DNA of 64,000 nt from Trichopria drosophilae (taxonomy: Eukaryota > Arthropoda > Insecta > Hymenoptera > Diapriidae): positions 105,165,501 through 105,229,500 of the forward strand of contig CM059586.1 in the NCBI GenBank assembly GCA_030407085.1, read 5' to 3'. The position numbers and the translations under genes were made by a program. The notes under the pieces were generated by a model. That model saw only the letters and a list, made by a program, of their open reading frames with translations. It was not told the DNA's origin and ran no database searches. Positions 25,740 to 39,100 of this stretch are shown here, one piece after another. Numbering within the stretch: the first letter of the stretch is position 1; every line of letters starts with the position of its first letter.

Positions 25740-28700
25740 GTTTCGCGCCTAATGTTACTAACATGCGCGGTAATATCTACGAACATTCGATATTCGTAAT
25801 GGGAGTTTTACCAGAATACTCGCGAAAGTATCCGAAAGAGGGACGTATTTTTCCCCCTTTTTGCCCCCCCCCCTTCACGCTAACACCCCACAGGTAAAAT
25901 GGGGTAATGTTTCCTGATTGGTTGCCACCCCCTCCCCTTCCTCCCTCCCCAAGTTAATGTGTCACGCACAGAAGAGAGGACTCGTCTTTTCCCCTTTAAC
26001 ACATATTCACGCATGTACAAAACGCTGACGTGTCATGGAAAGACATAAAAAAGGGGCCTTTCTAAATATTCTGGTACAATCACTGTACTCGTTGTAATAA
26101 AGGCAGGCTCGCGAAAATGCACGCAAAGAGTATCGCTGATTTATGTAAGCGGACGTTTTTTTTTTCAAAAAACAAAAAAAATCCTCTGGTTATTCTCGTA
26201 CTGGACTATTTCTTGTTAAGGCGTCGTGACTCGCACGGTCTTACATTGGTATATCCAGCGAAGAATAAAAAGGAGTCCGGAGATTGAAGGACTAAATTCA
26301 TTAATCGAAAATACTAGCACTTATGCCTCATCAAACTCAACGCAATTAGGAAATACTAGTATATTTTAAAGCATATTCATTCAACATTCATAGATTCCAG
26401 GTATTTCTATAAATGTTGAACAATTGCCAAAATCTTAAATTTCACAATTGACGTTTTTCTGGCAACTTTGACCGAGTGTTATTAGTGGCCACGAGGCAAG
26501 AAACGACTTAGCTCTTTCGGCGTGTAGCAATCACTGTAGTCCAAAAGGGATTCTGGGGAAGGTAATACCAAAATATGGTGTCTGGTGTAAAGTCAGTACT
26601 CTCTTAGTTCTTAAAACCTTAAATATTATCGCTTGACTCGGGCTAATATACAAGTAAACCGAAAGAAAACTAAATGCCTCTAGAACGCCTTCAAGGTCTA
26701 AACGGAAAAATTTCGAAATTTGGAACCAACGAAGCGCATCTCGATTGGGGAATTTTGAAAATACTCTCATTTTCCAGATAATACTGATATGGACGACGCA
26801 TTTCCATTGTTAAAGGCATCCGTAGATTTAGGCACCATGGACAGGTATAATTTGTCACATTTTCATTTGAACTGTATCATGAGTCAGCCTCCTAGATGCC
26901 TATATTTTTTGCGATCCCTCCATGAAGCCTTTACTTTCAGTGCTTCGAAGCGAACAATACGCATCCGTGCCATATTTAAGATTACTTTCAAAACAAAAAA
27001 TGGACGCTTACTTGTGGAAGTCATCAGAGATTATGGCACGGTAGTCATCAGTGATTTGCTTATTATCCGTAGCTTGTAAATTAAAAATCAGTATAAACCG
27101 TTGCGAACAATTTAAACTACCGCACCTGATAATACTTGATCAGCAATCAGCGTTCTTTAGATACTATAATGCAATATTTCAAATGGCTCTGGAGACGCCT
27201 TGCCAAGCAACAATTCAGATTTTGAAGATTCAGATATTTATGAAAAAAACAAACCCTCTACACGGAGAGAAATGTGAAAGGATGAAACTGTAGGTATTCC
27301 TTCGCCACTGTACTAAGATTTGGTGCTGGTTCTGCACCATGTGTCGCGTGATATCAATCTAAGAAACCCGCAGTCTCAGACTGTGAAAACGCTTAGGTTG
27401 AGACTGCAAAACTGCGATGCTTTCTTCGAGGCTTTCTTCCGCCTAAGTTTTACTTCTTAGACTAGGGCTCTCGCGGACTTTTTTGTAGGAAATTTCCTCC
27501 TCTAAAAAAAAGGTTTAGTAAATTTTTGCTCTATCTTGCACCGTTTTCGATACGGAAGCAATAGAATGAAAAACAACGTATTCGGCGTCCGACGCCATGT
27601 TTATCTTTTGTTTTAAAAACTCGATGTTCTTCGTTGCGATATTTGATGATATATTATCAAGAAAAATAACCCACCTTGTTGGTTTTGGATTGAATTGCTT
27701 TTGTCAGCTCAATCAAAAACATATGAGACAATAAGACAGTCTCTTTCGACGGAACACTTTAAAATGAGGAAAAAGATTATTTTGTCCAAACAATCACATA
27801 GAAGATCTGTAGAAATATTGAACATTTCGCAACATTGCTTAATTTAAATAATACAATTTATAGGATTCAAAGAACTTTTAAACAAAATAAATAAGTTACG
27901 TTTCGTTTCTTTCGGATTTCCTAAACGAGAACATAATGTTCGAAATGTTTCAAATTTGCAACCAAGAGTTTTTTAATTTCAATTGAAGAATATTTCTGCG
28001 GTTAGACTAGCTGACAATTGTACCCGCCGTGATGTTTCGAATTGGAAAAAGATGAAGATTATGAACGAGATAACCTGGAATTCTTCTATGCAATTACACA
28101 TACCATCTGATGTTCGGAAATTAAACAACACCCAGTCGCAAGCAGCACCGTCCCGTTACAAATTTCACATAAATAACTTTCCCAAGTAACTACTGCAGCA
28201 ATAAAAAGCCACAAGGGAGCAACGATACACTTATTTCAAAACCAATTTCTGATTCGTTTCCCAAGCTTAGCAGATGTTCAGATATGCCTCTGTTCCGCAT
28301 ATATTCATATTTTCTTGGGTTCTAATTCGATGTTGCGATGGGACCTCTGGGAAAAATTTGCTATATTATGGGGATGTACGGACGTCTTAAGAATCCATTT
28401 CCGTTCTGGAATTCAAGTAACTGTTGGTGCTCAAATGCGAATGAAATAATTATGCGTCGTACTCAAATTAATAAATTTACAAACTTATCTGTAGTAAAAA
28501 AATTAACTCTCATCCAATAATACACCACTAATTGTGCGACTTTTCGCGGATTTTCAAAGGCCGGATATCATTCAGAATATAAAAATACTCTTCGTTTCTT
28601 ATTCAGCGCAACCTGCTGCAGATAACTGAAGGGACAATACCAAAAATTTAGGAATGGATTTGCGATATAGGTTGTAACGAAATAAAAATATATGTCACGG

Positions 28701-28769
28701 TAGTTAATCTAAACCTTAATCAAGCGTTTGGTGGTTTGTTGTTATCTCATTGGGTCCGAAATTTGTTCT
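25740..28769. other. Non-coding DNA
   Basis: Poly-C and polypurine runs near 25.85-25.95 kb, and ORFs of 60-96 codons without recognisable product. One plus-strand reading near 27.2 kb is rich in acidic and Ser residues, but it is short and interrupted. No element ends were found. Confidence 0.45.
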
Positions 28770-29056
28770 ATGTAGACGATATAATCGACCCACAGTCAAC
28801 GAACACTCATTGTCCAATATATCCATTGTATTATACCGAGCATTCGGACGTCATCAGACATCGATCAACAACCCCCAGATATTCCTCCCCATTTGGGCAA
28901 GTTCGGTTAAGCACAAGAGCCTCACGCATGCGTAAAATCCCTACCAGGGTCAAATAGTTAGGAGGAATGAAGATCTGTGGACTGTAACATACTTTAACGG
29001 ATATATTAAATGCCCGGCATTATTATGAGGTACTCGTTAACGGAGGTTCGACTTTA
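28770..29056. mobile_element. Diverged copy of the GTTATCGAA MITE
   Basis: The right part (about 28997-29056) aligns with 15560-15627: both contain ACGGA(C/T)AT, TTAAATGCC and a final CGTTAACGGAGGTTCGACT / CGATAACGGGGGTTCGACT segment. The left part aligns weakly through CAATATATCC and ATTCGGACG. It is an old copy; the left boundary is approximate. Confidence 0.55.
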
Positions 29057-29059
29057 TAC

Positions 29060-32000
29060 AACACATTTAAAATCGCCAGAAGATTCGCCAGAAAATTCGA
29101 CGCAAACGCATTACATCAGTATCCGGTGAGATAATTTTACCCCGTTATCATTTGGTTCTGATTTCCTGCACGCTCGAAAATTGCGAGGAAATGTCACTTA
29201 AAAATGCGTGGTTGGAATCTTCAGTTCACTATTAGTATTTTCAAAATTTGGCTAACGTGTCGTCGTAACTTTGGGGCCAATAAATTTGAATGGAAAATTG
29301 AAGGAAATAATGTGACTCCGCATATATGGTTTCGTTTAAAGAAGATTCTGTGGCAACGATTTACCATTCGCATGGACCGCACGGCGAGTTCATCCGAGAT
29401 TACTATCCAATACTTGTATGGTAAAATTTTGTGCGCAATTTATTATAACAACGACTGTCACTGTTAGTGATGTTCAGAGCAAGTACTGGAGGAATTCTGG
29501 CAAATATGTAGAGGGAACGTTACATCGTCTATCACTTGCATCATCTATGGTAATTTCGTAATATCACCATAACCAATCATTTAAACATCTTTTCATTTGG
29601 GAATTCATAATTGTAGGCTTCGTGTAAGTAGACAATTCGCGAAATAAAAGCATATTCATAATTTTTTATAGAAACTAATACCCTTCAGCGAACTCAACAT
29701 TTACTCGGTTAAGAATCATCCCTCGCATTGTTAATACGGAAAAATCGAGTTAGTCATTCAAAAATCTTTGTGTGATTTCAATTAAAAATTGCATTTTTTA
29801 ATGAAATCGTAAAGGGCTTTCGTAGAAGTGACTATTAAAAGCGATCGCATATTGTTAGAGTGCAGGTAATGAGACTTCGCAGGACTAGTCCCAAATTAAA
29901 GAGGGAAATATTAAAAGTAAATGCAGATGAACGAAGTATATTTCGATGTAAATAGCAGACATTTTCTGGACACAGGATGTTGAACCAAGAACACCATAGA
30001 TTGTAGAAAAATTCTGTGGTACTACTTCGATTTTACTTCTTGAGATTTGGATCGACATTTTCTCAAAATTTGCTGTAAGCATTGCTGCTACTATGTTGTC
30101 AGCATCCGTTTCAAAACTCTTAGCTCAGTAGTTTCGATGAAGTCTTTTAACCAGGAATAGATACATGTGCTTATTTAATAAGCTAAGTCCATATTGGAAA
30201 CCCATAGTACAGAGCTTTACTTTGAGGCCTTCAACATTTTTTCCCATCCTGTCATCGTCTTTCCAACTTATCTAATTCGTGTTAGATAGATGACTTTTAG
30301 GTATGCGACCATTGAATCTCTAACTAGTATCTTCTTGCCGAGTTAATATAAAATTTGTTCAAAATAGCTCTTCTTTATGAATGTTTAAAATAATTGGACA
30401 TGTCTTGGTAAAGTTTATTCTTGCAGTACTACCAGATGTATCAAGTGCATATAGAAGTTTGTGTAACAACTTACTGTGAGTTGAGGAATGTACTCACTCA
30501 ACCCAAATTATCAAACCACATTTTTGCACAATCTGTTCTCCAATAAATATAAATAAATTCTGACTCAGCCTAAAAAGCAGCTCTTTAAAAACTGAGGTTC
30601 GAGTTCTTTTACCATGGAACTATCTTATGGAAGACCACAAACGTTGCCAAATAAGAAGAATACATAACGTCGTCTAAGTACCAAAAGTGTCAGAACACAT
30701 TGAAGACCCCAAAAACTCTCGAGAATGCAATTTCAAATGCTTTCGGTGTAGAACAAAAATCCTACTTCAAAGGATTAAACAAGAAATCAGTGAAAGCTAC
30801 ATAGACAAATATGAATCTTGAAGTCGATAATGTCAAATGAAATACATGTAGACAATGTTTCAATGCGTCCAACAAGGTAAAACCAACTGAAGGTAATTTT
30901 GTTGACATTTAGTAGAGTGTACCAGCGTTGTACAATTCCTATCGAATACATTTACTGCAGGGTAAAATATTGTCAATTGCTTATGAACGCAATGGTAAAA
31001 ATCCAACTACGTATTTCAGTTTGAAGCTACCATACATGGCCATCATCAAAAAAGCTTAAAGACGAAAGATGATAGAATTTGCGAAGATAACAAATATTGT
31101 CCAAGACATTTTAGAAATGTTAGAATAGATTTCCAAGATATCAGAAGTTGAACTTAAATATTCCATTGTCAGTATGAACACCTGGAAAAAATATGATTCC
31201 GAAATAGTTCTTTCTTCCCAAAATGGTCACTAATAACCCATCTAAACCAGAATTGAAACGGATGGATATTTTGATCGCAGACGAGTCCAAATATTAGAGA
31301 ATGCATTAAAAATCGTCGACGGTAACAGGAAACTGCATACAAAATTTAATTAATCACGAATTTTTTGGGGATCTTATCTTAAGCCGGAAATTCTCCTGGG
31401 ACAATCGAAGCGTATGAAAGTTGTAGTCCGATTAATATTCCAAAATACCAGACTCATTGTCTTCTAGTCAACATAGTTCATTTACACGTTTGCATTTTTG
31501 TCTTTTGTGTTTGCAATTATAAACAAATCCATGATAGTACCCTCAATTAGGGATAACAATCGATGTTTCTTAATAAATGGACAATATCGCAAGGTAAAGA
31601 GTTGGCACCACGGCGCAGCGTCCCAACGAGGATGGTATATGGGTCTGACTAAAGTACCATTAACGCATTAATATCTTCGAAGCCTTTTCCGTGATATTTT
31701 GACTTCGTTTTATAAATCAGCCAAAGGCGGCGACATTTTTAACAGTAATCCGCTAGAGCATTATGCGAGAATGCTCCACTAATCAAATTTATTACATTTT
31801 TTACAATATTTCTCATCAAGCGTACTTACATCAAATCAATTTCATCATTGACGTATCAGCCATTTAAAAAATGCAATATACTTTGATCATTGTAATCGGT
31901 CATTTTCGCAGTCTGTTCTACAAATCTCAATTTAAAAAAAATGTCAATATACTATTCAAGTATACAATGTTTAAAAGTAATAGCTAAAAATCCAGTTCAA

Positions 32001-32917
32001 TCAATCAACACCATTCGCAGGCATGGTCAGTAATTTCCGGAAAATTAAAACAATAATGAAATGTTCGTAAAAAAATAAGAGCACTAGATGAAGTCCTTTC
32101 AATACTGGAGTTTTAAATAAAGAACTCGCTAAGGATCCAGTCTAAGTTATGTGCGACATTAGAAGAACCATTCTCTTGTTCTACGTTTTATATTACGTTT
32201 GGGTACAAAATTTCACATCGTCAAAGCAGGGAAATCCGAGCCACGCCAAATTCGAAACCTGAATCTAAATGATTATCTTTTGCCATTTTAAAACCATAAA
32301 ATTGTATGTGAACGTTCGAACCTGTGAACTCTTGCTAGTATATTGCAGTTTTATCAATATGCCATACCTTTTCATTGTATAGTTTTTTCACTTTGTTGTA
32401 CTGTGAGAACCTTTTCGCAAAACTATCGAAAGTATCCTTTTATGCCTCAGCAAAATAAAAAAAAGGTAGTCAATTTAATCTGACGCAGTTTTACCCCCAT
32501 TATTTTTTAGTTTGGACAAAAAAAGTTTGCCCGGCTTGTAGCAACATGACGTTGAACGATTAAGACATTTTTTCAAACAATTTCTCCAGCTTCTCCAAAT
32601 CAGATTTTCAACTTAGCCCCCCTAAATAATTTTTTCTCCCAATTACAGTTAAGAATAGGCGGCTTGTTCCAAACATGCCAGTTTACTAAAAACCTAATGC
32701 GGATATTATCGTGTTGCTTAGTTAGTACAACTATCGGTTACATTTGACTCGGATTTAAGTTTCATTACTTCGACCTACAAAGTATGTCGGTCCAAGTTCG
32801 AATGTTGTTTTAACTCGATTAATCAAATTTGTTAAACTATGAAGTACCAGTTTAACAAGATTTACTTCTCTGCTTTAACAAAAAAAATGAAGTAAATTCA
32901 GCGAATCAATTACCCAC
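29060..32917. other. Non-coding DNA, probably intron of the YLPM1 gene
   Basis: It lies directly downstream of the last visible YLPM1 exon. I looked for the expected continuation of the kinase domain on the minus strand (a Leu-Asp-Asp-Tyr-Phe motif and the downstream Trp-Glu-Thr-Ala-Pro motif) here and in all lower coordinates and found neither. No other gene was recognised. Confidence 0.5.
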
Positions 32918-33107
32918 CTTTATGAGTTTAGCAATAAAAGATTTTCCACTTCCAGGTGGTCCTCTTAAAATGATCGCAATCTTTGGCGGCCTGTTCAACC
33001 GTCCGGGAGGACAAAGTAATTCATCGACCACTGTATAAGTGGGAGTTTTTGCCAACTCCATAATTTTCGGCGGAACTTCAGGAACATTTTGCTGATTTTC
33101 GGGATTG
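32918..33107 (-). CDS. YLPM1: YLPM1 coding exon 7, start of the P-loop kinase-like domain
   Basis: The acceptor TTGCAG, with a pyrimidine tract, and the donor GTGGGT delimit 190 nt. One base completes Ser, then come 63 codons ending in phase 0. It reads [20 protein letters not shown] followed by ILRG and GPPGSGKS (32962-32939), ending FIAKLIK. This closely resembles the vertebrate YLPM1 block with PPGRE, IMRG, LPGSGKT and AKLIR. The exon stops right after Walker A, so the lid and Walker B regions must lie in later exons. Those were not found in the remaining 32.9 kb. Confidence 0.93.
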
Positions 33108-36100
33108 CTGCAACAAAGTATAGAACATTAAGATCCACGAGCGACAAAAGATCCTGCTCATCAATCGAGTCTTATCGCTAAAAATTAAAGTTATACAAAA
33201 AGTATAGTTATTATTATTGAAATCATTAAATCGTGCATTTTGTATAGACAATGAAAACTTTCGCTTTAATATTAGCCAGAAATTTTCATGATTTTTACAT
33301 GAATGTTTTTAATATCACAGTTTCTAGTTCTCGCATTTACATTACGAGACGAACTTTATCTCTCACTACTAAGCGGTGTAAGTACTTACTACGAAACCTT
33401 AAGAAAATAAACTAAAAAAAGTGCGACTTACTATGTTCTACGTGGTCTGATGAAATTTGCGCCCCGGGGTTAGCGATTGTGCTAATTTTGTAAAATAGCG
33501 TTGTGGAAAATTATCGTTAAATTTGCAATCTTGAAATATACAATCTAAAATGGTCTTAGACTGTTTTACAAATGTTGACACCGACAAAATGAAAAACGTT
33601 CCAACCCAAATGGTGAGTAAATAATAGAAGGCAAAAATGCTTAAGATAACAGTATTTGGAATTTCGAACATATTGCTTTTCTTAAATAATGCCTTAATAT
33701 TAAATGTAGTTTTTGGTGGTATTGAGAATTAGTCACAACAAATGGTATCGAATCAAAACAAAGACATTTTGTTTGAAATCAGGTCAAAATTAAGATATTT
33801 GGATAAGTCGTGGATATGTCAAGAGTATAGAGTACTCCTTGATGTATAGAAATTAAAAATAGTATCAAAGGACCGGCGAGAAAAATATCTTAAGTGAATC
33901 CTGATGAAATGTTGAGTTGAATGAATTGTAGATAAATATAACATTTTAGTAGCTACGATTGGATTGGAATCAACAGTAGATTATCTGGTCTATTTATAAA
34001 GAACTTTTCATTTTATCTGCTGTTTTCGGGTCAATTATAAATCTTCGGGCACCTTAAAATTTTACATAATCTCATTTTGGATGCCGAATATCGTTACAGA
34101 TTTCAACTGTGAAATAGAATGTAATCAACGAGATTCAGTTGATCACGTAATGAAAAGAATGAAGAACTAGTGATTAATTCATACAGTGGAAAGCATCCAG
34201 GAGATTAAAATATGTAAATTAGTAGAAAATCGATATCTTGATAATTTTGCAGTTAACATTTTGTTTCCCAATCCATATCATTTTAAATTGGATACATTAT
34301 GGACGATTGCATAGTATAAAATACAAAATTTTTCGATAATGCACAACGCTGTTTAGATACCGCGTTAGGAAAGATTGATACCCAAGTATGAAATTTTCGA
34401 AAATGAGTAACAATTGAGAGGGGTCGAATTTTTAGCGATTTCTTGGTCCGAATGGCAATCATGATATCGTAAAGCTCGGAAGATTTGCGCATGTGATATC
34501 CATAAAAAAAAGTATAGGGTTACCAAGTGGATAGAGATTAAAGAATCAAACTTTAAATTTTCGAAAATCGAGAGGGAGGATTTTTATGGGTCTTACACAC
34601 TGTTATCTAATATATATAGATAGTACAAACATAAGATATGAAAATGTTAAAGGTAATATATATCAACAAATAGTCACTCCCAATGCATTCAAGATTAATA
34701 TCTAACATTCATAAATATGAATTACTCAAAATCATGTTATTCAAATATGATAAGCAATACATATTTGTAAAATATTTTATAATTAAACATTCAATATTCT
34801 CATTGTAATAAATGCATAAGAAAGTATTCGAGAAAAAATTTTCACGTGTGATGTTTTTCAATCGTTAAAAATATTCAGTTGTACAAAACATATTTCGCAA
34901 CATATTAAATATAATTTTCATTTTTAAGTCGTGTAGTGTACCTGATTAAGTATTGCATTCTTGCACATGATTGTTAAACTTATCGCAAAAAATATCGTTG
35001 TAAATTCCGAAAGAACTATTGCATAATCGATAGTTAAAATATTATTCGGTCAGAATTACTATTTTATTATCATTAGTATTGTTATTATTGTTGTTATTAT
35101 TATGAATATTATAATATCATTATTTTATTAGTACATACTAAACAATAGAGCGGGAAAGAAATAATATTATGTTATCAAATTCATCTGTACCCAGAATCAA
35201 TAGATTCGTCAATATGACAGTCTTATGTCGCAGACATGGCTACGATATAAAAACAATAAACGAAATGCATGTCTAGCGGCGTTATTTGAAATCAGAGTTT
35301 ACGGGTAACGCCGCAGTAATGAAATTGAATAGTGTCAGGTATCCAGATGGTAATGAACGATTTAGTTAGACTCGCGCGAGTACCTAAATTGAAACTGATA
35401 GTAAGGATTTCGTATTTTTTTCGGTTACGAGTACAATTTTTTTTTTTTGTAATTAAATTGGGCCAGTTTACGTAATACAAAAAGTCTGTCTAGTCTATCT
35501 TTAGCCACGATTTTATATACGTTTAAGAAGAACGTATTTGTTATATTAGGGGCACATTCAAACGTCGATTATCATTGTTGCAATCTACAGACAAGCTACT
35601 CTCAGAGACGCATATTTAAATACCCACTTCTCCTACTTTCATGGCTCATTTAAAATTGGCTGTACTAGGCCGTTCTTAAGGCAAACAGTTTAATCGTAAA
35701 TTCTGCGGGGATAATTATCAATGATGTTTTTATATGCATATTGAATTTTGGAGTCGTATAAACCGACGTTTCCAAAAAATAACATGATAACTACATATAC
35801 TCAATTTGCATTCCCATATTATTTCCGTTCTTACTGAGAAAGGCCATGAACATTATCGCGTATTTCATGATATCCCTATAAGAAACTTTGTCTGAAGAGT
35901 AGCGTCATTGCAAGTTAATGTACGATGATTGTATACGATCTATCGATTAATCAATAGCTCTGTTAAGCTTTAAATATATATATTCAGGTTTATATTTATA
36001 TATGTATATATATATATATCTCAATTAATATATATATATAGATATATTTCGCATATATTTTTAGAACTGACTTAACGCCTTAAAAAACATTTCATACCTG

Positions 36101-39100
36101 GATTCGGGAACTGACGTTTGAGGGGTGGTGTCGGGGGTTGTATCCATCCAGCTAATATTTTCCTTAGATCTAGCAAAATTGAAAACGGACATTCGTAACG
36201 GATTGTATTCTAATTTTTTATCTAATTTTCATTTAGAGCACATTCTTTTAAATCCTTATTCTTTTTGTTTTGTGCAGAAAATGTCTTGTTTTAGTGTTTT
36301 TTGTTAAAAAAAATAAATGCAATTTTACAACAGGAAATTCGTATATATAAAATTCATTTATGACTATATTCAAAATTTGTTTAAATTGGTGAATTTATAT
36401 TAAGTTTAAACGTCTGCATTCATTAATATAACTGTAAATGTATCAAATTCCAAGGAATTTATTGAAAGGGAATACAAAACATCCAACTATCGAATGTCAT
36501 ACCTGTCATCAATATTGCTTTCTTTGTTCCGCTGCTGATCCTTCTCATCTCGTTCTTTGTTCCTATCTTCTTAAAACAGACAACGTAATATGCACATTTT
36601 AACAATTTAAACGAAATAAAACTTACATGGTGTAGTAGTAGTTATATAAATTAATTTTTAAAATGCATATTCTCAAATTATTTTGTACGAAGTATTGTTT
36701 TAATTGAAAAACTTAAAGGTTTCAATTCAATTTTTGTCTGGTCAAATGCTTAGGATTATGTAAGATTCAGTAGAACCCCGCTGGATTGGCACTGCGCTGA
36801 ATTGTCGGAATTCAGCCCCGCTGGATTGGCGTTTCTCGGAATCCCTTTACCGCCACCACGCCGCTCGTCGCCTCAGGGGCGTGTCTAGTTAGACATACGC
36901 ATCGGTTTGGAGTCGCAGTAGGAAGCAGAAAGATTGTCTGTGATTGGTTATGAACGTCACGTGGTTACGGCGTAGAGGTGTAAGCGATGCTTCCCCTATT
37001 GCCGACAGTCCAGCGGGATTCTACTGTATTACTATCGAATGCAGAATTTAAAACAAAAATATGAAAAGTCAACTATCTTCATTATAGAAATTTAAGATTC
37101 AAAGTAAGTTACCTTTACTGGAATTTCTTTGGCTTCTTTCCGCCTCCCTGTTACCACGTTCATTATTGTCGCTTCTTTCGCCTTTTGGACTTTTGTCGTT
37201 TCTATTTTTTTCCTTCTCTAGACTTAAGAACTCTTTCTCAAGCTGATCGATTGCATCGCTATCGTCTGAAATCTTCCCTTTCGAGTCATTTTTATTTGTG
37301 GGACTCGGATCTTTCTTATCACGGGAGTTAGGGCTATCTTTCCAGTCATAATATCCTCTATCCTTCCTCTCATCTTTGTCTTTAGAATCAAATTGATTAC
37401 TTGTGTTTTTATCGCTCTTAGCCGATAATAGACTTTTTTGTTGCCACTCTTTGATATTTCGATCACATTTATCCAACAATACTCTAGGGATTTTTTCCCT
37501 TTTGCCCAAAGGACTTTTTTCACGTTTCGGCAATGGACTTTTTTCACGTTTCGACAAAGGACTTTTATCGCGTTTGGATAATGGACTTTTCTCACGCTTA
37601 CTCGATGGACTTTTGTCGCGTTTGGGCAATGGACTTTTGTCCGTTTTCGACGAAGGACTTTTTTCTCGTTTTGGGAAAGGACTTTTATTATCGCGTTTCG
37701 ACAACGGACTTTTATCGCGCTTTGATGAAGGACTTTTATCGCGCTTCGATAGTGGACTTCTTTGTCTTCTTTCTCGTTTCTCTTTAGGAGCTTGCCTATC
37801 GTCTCTTGAACGAGATGAGTCAGTAATACGGGAGTCTGTAATTCGAGGAGTAAATGACCATTTAACGTCCTGCTCTGGAATCTTCATAACATCACGATAT
37901 TCTTTAAGGTTGTTTTCATTTTCTTCCCAGTTCTTGAAATCTGTAATTAAACATTGTTTCGGTATTGCAGGCTTTACCTTGCCATGACTGTAGTCAAAAC
38001 TGTGAGCCGGTACTTTATAATCCCTTGGAGAATGCCCGTAATCTACTACTTTCGCAGGAATATGTTCGGACGTATCCTTTATTCGAGTTTGACTTGCATG
38101 GTTATAATTGAATTGTTTCCCAATACAGAACTCTTGCGGGGGTGGTCGATAACTTTGAGGTCCACGCATGGAGGGATTAAAAGTGTCAGAGTTTCTAGGT
38201 TCATTAAATGGCCTATTTTGCGAAAAAGGCTTACCCGACCCAATTTTGTCTCTGTTTGTATCCCATGGTCCAGGAAGGCCACCACCAGGTCCGCCATGAC
38301 CTCGTATACCTGAATCCATATTGTCCCTGCCTTTCTCCCATGGGCCAAAGGATCCCCCGGAAAGGCCGCTCTGACCTCGAATACTAGAATCCACCTTATC
38401 TCTGCTTGTACTCCATGGTCCCGATAGACCACTGCCGGGACCGCCTAATCCTCGACTACTCGAATCTACCTTATCTACTCTCGTATCCCATTGCCCTGTT
38501 AGTCCACCACCAGGTCCGCCCATACCTCGAATATTCGAATCCACCTTATCTCTGCTATTATCCCAAGCTCCCGGTGGTCCACCACTGGGTGCGCCTGGTC
38601 CGCGATTGTTTGAATCCATCTTGTCTCTATTAGTATCCCATGGTCCCTGTGGTCCACCGCTGGGTGCGCCTGTACCTCGACTATTTGGATCCATCTTATC
38701 TCTATTAGTATCCCACGATCCCGCTGGTCCACCGCTGGGTGCGCCTGAACCTCGGTTAATTGAATCCATCTTATCTCTATTAGTATCCCACGGTCCCGCT
38801 GGCCCACCGCTGGGTGCGCCTGAAACTCGGTTAATTGAATCCAACTTATCTCTGTTAGATCCACCGCTGGATACGCCTTGACCACGATTATTAGCATCCG
38901 CCTTATCTCTATTTGTCTCCAATAGTCCTGGTGGTCCACTCGCGCTGCGAATATCTGAATCAACCTTATCTGCAGGAATTTCCTTAGAAGTTGATAATTT
39001 GTCCATCGGTTTTACAAATTCATGGTCTGTTTTCTTTACAGCAGGTTCTAAACCACCTGCTTGTAATGGTCTACGATCACGGTCACGGTCACGATCACGA

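Noticed and set aside
25990..26120. Possible LTR with TATA-like and AATAAA-like motifs
   Set aside because: No second LTR copy, primer-binding site or pol ORF was found in the window.
33438..33671. Hydrophobic 77-codon minus-strand ORF in YLPM1 intron 6 as an extra exon
   Set aside because: Exons 6 and 7 join exactly in phase without it, and no flanking splice signals or family similarity were seen.
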